This document shows, piece by piece, positions 33,335 through 37,489 of a DNA stretch of 37,489 bases. Location of the stretch: the NCBI GenBank assembly GCA_017405085.1, contig JAFRBB010000040.1, positions 1 to 37,489 on the forward strand, read 5' to 3'. Origin of the DNA: Eubacteriaceae bacterium (lineage in GTDB: Bacteria; Bacillota; Clostridia; Eubacteriales; Eubacteriaceae). The position numbers and the translations under genes are program-made. Positions within the stretch are counted from its first letter, which is position 1. Each line of letters opens with the position of its first letter. The notes below the pieces were generated by a model. That model worked only from the letters and a program-made list of their open reading frames with translations, searched no databases and had not been told where the DNA came from.

Positions 33335-34381
33335 TTGAAAGACAGAATCATCACCACCGAAATAACCGAACAGGATATCGCCACGGAGCCGACCCTTCGG
33401 CCGAAATCTCTGGACGCTTATATCGGTCAGGAAAAAGTAAAAAAACAGATGCGCATTTTTATTGAAGCCGCCAAAAACCGCGGTGAGGCGCTCGATCACG
33501 TTCTGCTTTACGGTCCTCCGGGACTTGGAAAAACCACTCTCGCGGGCATTATCGCCGAAGAGATGGGGACCGGTTTTCGCGTAACCTCCGGTCCTGCCAT
33601 CGAAAAGCCCGGCGATTTGGCCGCCATTCTCACCACCCTTAAAGCCGGGGATGTGCTTTTTATCGATGAAATTCACCGCATGCAGCGCACGGTGGAAGAA
33701 GTGCTTTATCCCGCGATGGAGGATTTTGCCCTCGATATCATCATCGGAAAAGGGCCGGGAGCCAAAAGCGTCCGACTCGATCTGCCCAAATTCACCTTGG
33801 TCGGCGCCACAACCCGGGCGGGATCATTGTCGGCGCCTTTAAGAGATCGCTTCGGCGTAACCCAGCGCCTTGAGCTTTACGATGCGAGGGAACTGGCGGC
33901 CATCATTTCGCGTTCCGCGGGCCTTTTGGGCATTGCCATCGACCCGGAAGGAGCCATGGCTTTGGCGGCGCGCTCCCGGGGCACTCCGCGTATTGCCAAC
34001 AGGCTGTTAAAGCGGGTTCGGGACTTCGCGCAAATCGAAGGCGCGGGGATCATTGACGCCCAGACGACAGCGACGGCCTTGGATCTCTTTGAAGTGGATG
34101 AAAAAGGGCTCGACGAAACCGATCGCCGCATGCTTCGGGCCATTGTGGAAAAATTCGACGGCGGCCCTGTTGGATTAGACACCCTGGCCACATCCATCGG
34201 GGAAGAGAGCACAACCATCGAAGAGGTTTATGAGCCCTATTTGATTCAATTGGGATATATTGCCCGCACGCCCAGAGGCCGAGTAATTACCGCCGGCGGA
34301 AAAGCCCATCTGGGACTGGAAAACGCCGCTTCCGATGACGACGGTCAAATCACCATGCATTTTTTTGACGAGGAAGAATAA
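33335..34381 (+). CDS. ruvB: Holliday junction helicase RuvB
   Basis: Hexameric AAA+ motor that drives branch migration with Ruv[13 protein letters not shown], Walker A GPPGLGKT (60-67), Walker B DEIHR (111-115), the beta-hairpin region ([15 protein letters not shown]), sensor 1 LVGATTRAG and a C-terminal winged helix ([18 protein letters not shown]). 348 residues. TTG start with AAAAGGA. Its stop is immediately followed by the queA start. Confidence 0.97.
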   Translation: MKDRIITTEITEQDIATEPTLRPKSLDAYIGQEKVKKQMRIFIEAAKNRGEALDHVLLYGPPGLGKTTLAGIIAEEMGTGFRVTSGPAIEKPGDLAAILTTLKAGDVLFIDEIHRMQRTVEEVLYPAMEDFALDIIIGKGPGAKSVRLDLPKFTLVGATTRAGSLSAPLRDRFGVTQRLELYDARELAAIISRSAGLLGIAIDPEGAMALAARSRGTPRIANRLLKRVRDFAQIEGAGIIDAQTTATALDLFEVDEKGLDETDRRMLRAIVEKFDGGPVGLDTLATSIGEESTTIEEVYEPYLIQLGYIARTPRGRVITAGGKAHLGLENAASDDDGQITMHFFDEEE

Positions 34382-35425
34382 TTGAACGGGAAAACAAATT
34401 TAACAACTGAGGATTTTGATTACGAACTGCCCGAAGCGCTCATCGCCCAAAGCCCGGCGGAAAAGCGCGATCATTCAAGGCTGATGGCGATTGACCGACA
34501 AACCGGAGATATCACAGACACCTTTTTTCACCGTATTACCGATTATCTAAAACCCGGCGATCTTTTGGTGATGAACAACACGAAGGTGTTGCCGGCCAGA
34601 ATTTTCGGCCGAAAAAAAGAAACCGGCGGAAAGGTGGAACTGTTGCTTTTGAAACGACTTGACGAAAACCGTTGGGAGACGATGGTCAAGCCCGGGAAAA
34701 AAGCCAAGCCGGGGGCGGTCATCACCTTTGATCACGGCCTGGAGGGGACGATCGAAGCGACCATCGACGGCGGCCTTCGCGTGATACGCTTTGCCTATGA
34801 GGGCGTGTTTGAAGAAATTCTGGACGCCATCGGCACAATGCCGCTGCCGCCTTATATTCACGAAATCCTCAAAGATCAAAGTCGTTATCAGACGGTCTAT
34901 GCCGAAATTGAAGGCAGCGCGGCGGCGCCGACGGCGGGGCTTCATTTTACGTCTGAGCTTCTCAAAAAAATTGAGGATATGGGCGTTGCCACAGAGAAAG
35001 TGACGTTGGACGTCGGGATCGGAACTTTCCGTCCGGTAAAGGCCGATCAAATTGCGGATCATCAGATGCATTCCGAACACTATCGTTTGCCTTCCGAGAC
35101 AGCCGCTGCTATTGTGAAAACAAAGGCTGAAGGCGGCCGTGTCATTGCCGTCGGCACCACAACGGTCAGAACGTTGGAGAGTGTGGCTCAAAAACATAAC
35201 GGAGAAATTGTCGCTGATTCGGGAAACACGGATATTTTTATTTATCCGGGATATGATTGGCAAGTAGTCGACGCGCTCATTACCAATTTTCACCTTCCGA
35301 AATCCACGCTTCTGATGTTGGTCTCTTCTTTTTACGACAGGGAAAAGGTGCTGGCCGCTTATCAGCACGCTGTCGAAGAACATTATCGATTCTTCAGTTT
35401 CGGAGACGCGATGTTTTTGTATTAA
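34382..35425 (+). CDS. queA: tRNA preQ1(34) S-adenosylmethionine ribosyltransferase-isomerase
   Basis: Transfers and isomerises the ribosyl moiety of SAM onto preQ1 in tRNA to form epoxyqueuosine. FDYELPEALIAQ, DHSRLM, LVMNNTKVLPARIFG, MPLPPYIH, SAAAPTAGLHFT and FHLPKSTLLMLVSSF are the family blocks in order. 347 residues. TTG start directly after the ruvB stop, with GAGGAAG from the ruvB end as ribosome binding site. It pairs with tgt downstream; genes for preQ1 synthesis and the final reductase are not here. Confidence 0.96.
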   Translation: MNGKTNLTTEDFDYELPEALIAQSPAEKRDHSRLMAIDRQTGDITDTFFHRITDYLKPGDLLVMNNTKVLPARIFGRKKETGGKVELLLLKRLDENRWETMVKPGKKAKPGAVITFDHGLEGTIEATIDGGLRVIRFAYEGVFEEILDAIGTMPLPPYIHEILKDQSRYQTVYAEIEGSAAAPTAGLHFTSELLKKIEDMGVATEKVTLDVGIGTFRPVKADQIADHQMHSEHYRLPSETAAAIVKTKAEGGRVIAVGTTTVRTLESVAQKHNGEIVADSGNTDIFIYPGYDWQVVDALITNFHLPKSTLLMLVSSFYDREKVLAAYQHAVEEHYRFFSFGDAMFLY

Positions 35426-36657
<1,232 letters not shown>

Positions 36658-36677
36658 AGACAAGGAGATGGATTCAT

Positions 36678-37109
36678 ATGCAAAATTTATTTTCTCAACA
36701 AGGGTTGATGAGTTTCTTACCGCTGATTGTCATCGTGGCCGCGATGTATTTTCTGCTGATCCGCCCCCAAAGCAAACAGCGAAAAAAAATCGAGGAACAA
36801 CGCAACAATATGAAAATCGGCGATGAAGTGATCACTGCCGGCGGTTTTTACGGTATTATTTCCGCCATCGATGACGAAAATGTTGTGTTGGAAATGCTTC
36901 CCGATTTTCAAAAACTCATGATTCGCAAGGCATCCATTGTTCAGGTGGTGACCCCGGCGGAAGACGCAAAAGATGACGTCGATGACGACGATGACGCGCC
37001 GGAAGTCGAAACCGTTGAAGCGCAGCCCGTCGATTCCTCCGAAGCAGAAGATGCTAAAGGTGAAGACAAAAAAGAAAAAGACGCGGAAGTCGAAGCAAAA
37101 GAAGTATAA
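36678..37109 (+). CDS. yajC: preprotein translocase subunit YajC
   Basis: Small membrane component associated with SecDF/SecYEG. One membrane segment (about 12-30, SFLPLIVIVAAMYFLLI) is followed by RPQSKQRKKIEEQ and the conserved KIGDEVITAGGFYGII. The usual domain ends near residue 95; a further 45-50 residues are an acidic, low-complexity tail rich in Asp, Glu, Ala and Lys, which makes the protein 143 residues. AAGGAG 10 nt before the ATG. It follows tgt by 20 nt, the usual tgt-yajC order, but secD does not follow; scfA does. Confidence 0.93.
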   Translation: MQNLFSQQGLMSFLPLIVIVAAMYFLLIRPQSKQRKKIEEQRNNMKIGDEVITAGGFYGIISAIDDENVVLEMLPDFQKLMIRKASIVQVVTPAEDAKDDVDDDDDAPEVETVEAQPVDSSEAEDAKGEDKKEKDAEVEAKEV

Positions 37110-37151
37110 AAGATATCACGCATTATCAGTAAAACATAAAGGAGAATCGCT

Positions 37152-37289
37152 ATGAAACACATTCAAATCATCAAAAAAGGAAATCTTTCCAACACCAAAA
37201 ACAAAGGCTGCGGCGAATGCCAGACCTCTTGTCAATCGGCGTGCAAAACCTCTTGCACCGTCGGCAATCAGAAGTGCCAACAAAAATAA
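37152..37289 (+). CDS. scfA: SCIFF ribosomally made peptide precursor
   Basis: Exactly 45 residues with six cysteines (20, 23, 27, 31, 35, 42). It starts MKHIQIIKKGNL and has the core CGECQTSCQSACKTSC followed by TVGNQKC. This is the SCIFF peptide (six cysteines in forty-five residues), nearly universal in Clostridia. It is cross-linked to thioethers by the radical-SAM maturase ScfB, normally encoded next to it. ATG at 37152 with AAAGGAG upstream. The gene lies 42 nt after yajC and ends in a terminator. scfB is not in the window: a group II intron begins right after the terminator. The biological role of the mature peptide is not established. Confidence 0.96.
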   Translation: MKHIQIIKKGNLSNTKNKGCGECQTSCQSACKTSCTVGNQKCQQK

Positions 37290-37308
37290 TCGAACCATCG
37301 TCAAGATT

Positions 37309-37338
37309 CGGACAGGACGCGCTCCTGTCCGCTTTTTT
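37309..37338 (+). terminator. terminator after scfA
   Basis: CGGACAGGA (37309-37317) pairs with TCCTGTCCG (37323-37331), 5-nt loop, followed by CTTTTTT. Confidence 0.92.
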
Positions 37339-37339
37339 A

Positions 37340-37489
37340 GTATGACGAGCATGCCGTCAGTCTGTGGTGAAAGTCCACAAGGGGCGTAGTTGCCGACGAA
37401 CCCCAAAGCGACTCCCAAGGTTTACATCGTGAGGTGTGGGCGAGAAGAAGGGATAGCGAAATCGTAGCCTGACGAACAGAAACCTGATA
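37340..37489 (+). mobile_element. group II intron, 5' part of domain I (runs off the window)
   Basis: The segment carries the conserved words GTGAAAGTCCAC, GGGGCGTAGTTGCCGACGAA, CCCAAGGTTTACATCGTGAG, GTGGGCGAGAAGAAGGGATA and CTGACGAACAGAAACCTGAT in the order found in the 5' domain of bacterial group II introns that encode LtrA-type reverse transcriptases. The 5' boundary is placed at GTATG (37340) after the scfA terminator T-run and is an estimate. The maturase gene and 3' domains lie beyond the right edge. Insertion directly after a terminator resembles class C behaviour, but the class cannot be decided from this part. Confidence 0.82.

Overview
The window is a chromosomal segment of a Gram-positive Firmicute, most likely an anaerobic member of the Clostridia. 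The evidence is the 45-residue six-cysteine peptide SCIFF, the ChW (clostridial hydrophobic) repeats, a T-box leader, the MurT/GatD pair, the OLE RNA/OapA pair, strong GGAGG ribosome binding sites and frequent TTG starts. Genus and species cannot be read from this sequence. Both ends are mobile DNA: the 5' end of an IS1380-type transposase gene at the left edge and the 5' domain of a group II intron at the right edge. Core genes lie between them.

Layout, left to right. (1) IS1380 fragment (1-345). (2) pyc, pyruvate carboxylase, flanked by two identical 25-nt hairpins. (3) cdaA-cdaR, making and controlling c-di-AMP. (4) serC-serA-DUF1015, serine biosynthesis plus an uncharacterised companion. 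(5) A minus-strand pair, pyrE and a 702-residue membrane protein overlapping its 3' end. (6) Divergent from pyrE, a promoter drives a structured noncoding RNA of about 640 nt that I identify as OLE RNA, followed by oapA (its membrane partner), tlyA, nadK, argR, recN and lgt. (7) A minus-strand protein with two homing-endonuclease-associated-type repeats. (8) tRNA-Arg and a secreted ChW-repeat L,D-transpeptidase. (9) A bacterial Suv3-like helicase. (10) A minus-strand sodium:solute symporter behind a T-box whose specifier reads UAC (Tyr). (11) murT-gatD (lipid II amidation) and a methyltransferase. (12) Five tRNAs: Val, Asp, Phe, Gly in one unit, then Cys. (13) A DUF6020-like membrane protein. 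(14) ruvA-ruvB-queA-tgt-yajC-scfA, ending in a terminator and then the group II intron.

How the genes connect: several sets act at the cell envelope (cdaA/cdaR, murT/gatD, ChW L,D-transpeptidase, lgt, and two polytopic membrane proteins that may be GT-C-like). Others serve RNA and translation (tlyA, queA, tgt, tRNAs, Suv3) or DNA repair (recN, ruvAB). The most unusual element is the OLE RNA/OapA locus: the OapA here carries an extra basic N-terminal tail of about 85 residues. The Tyr-type T-box on a symporter, the three-by-three ChW architecture, a probably leaderless murT and the intron placed just after scfA are the other points worth a second look. All assignments come from reading the sequence; no database search was run.
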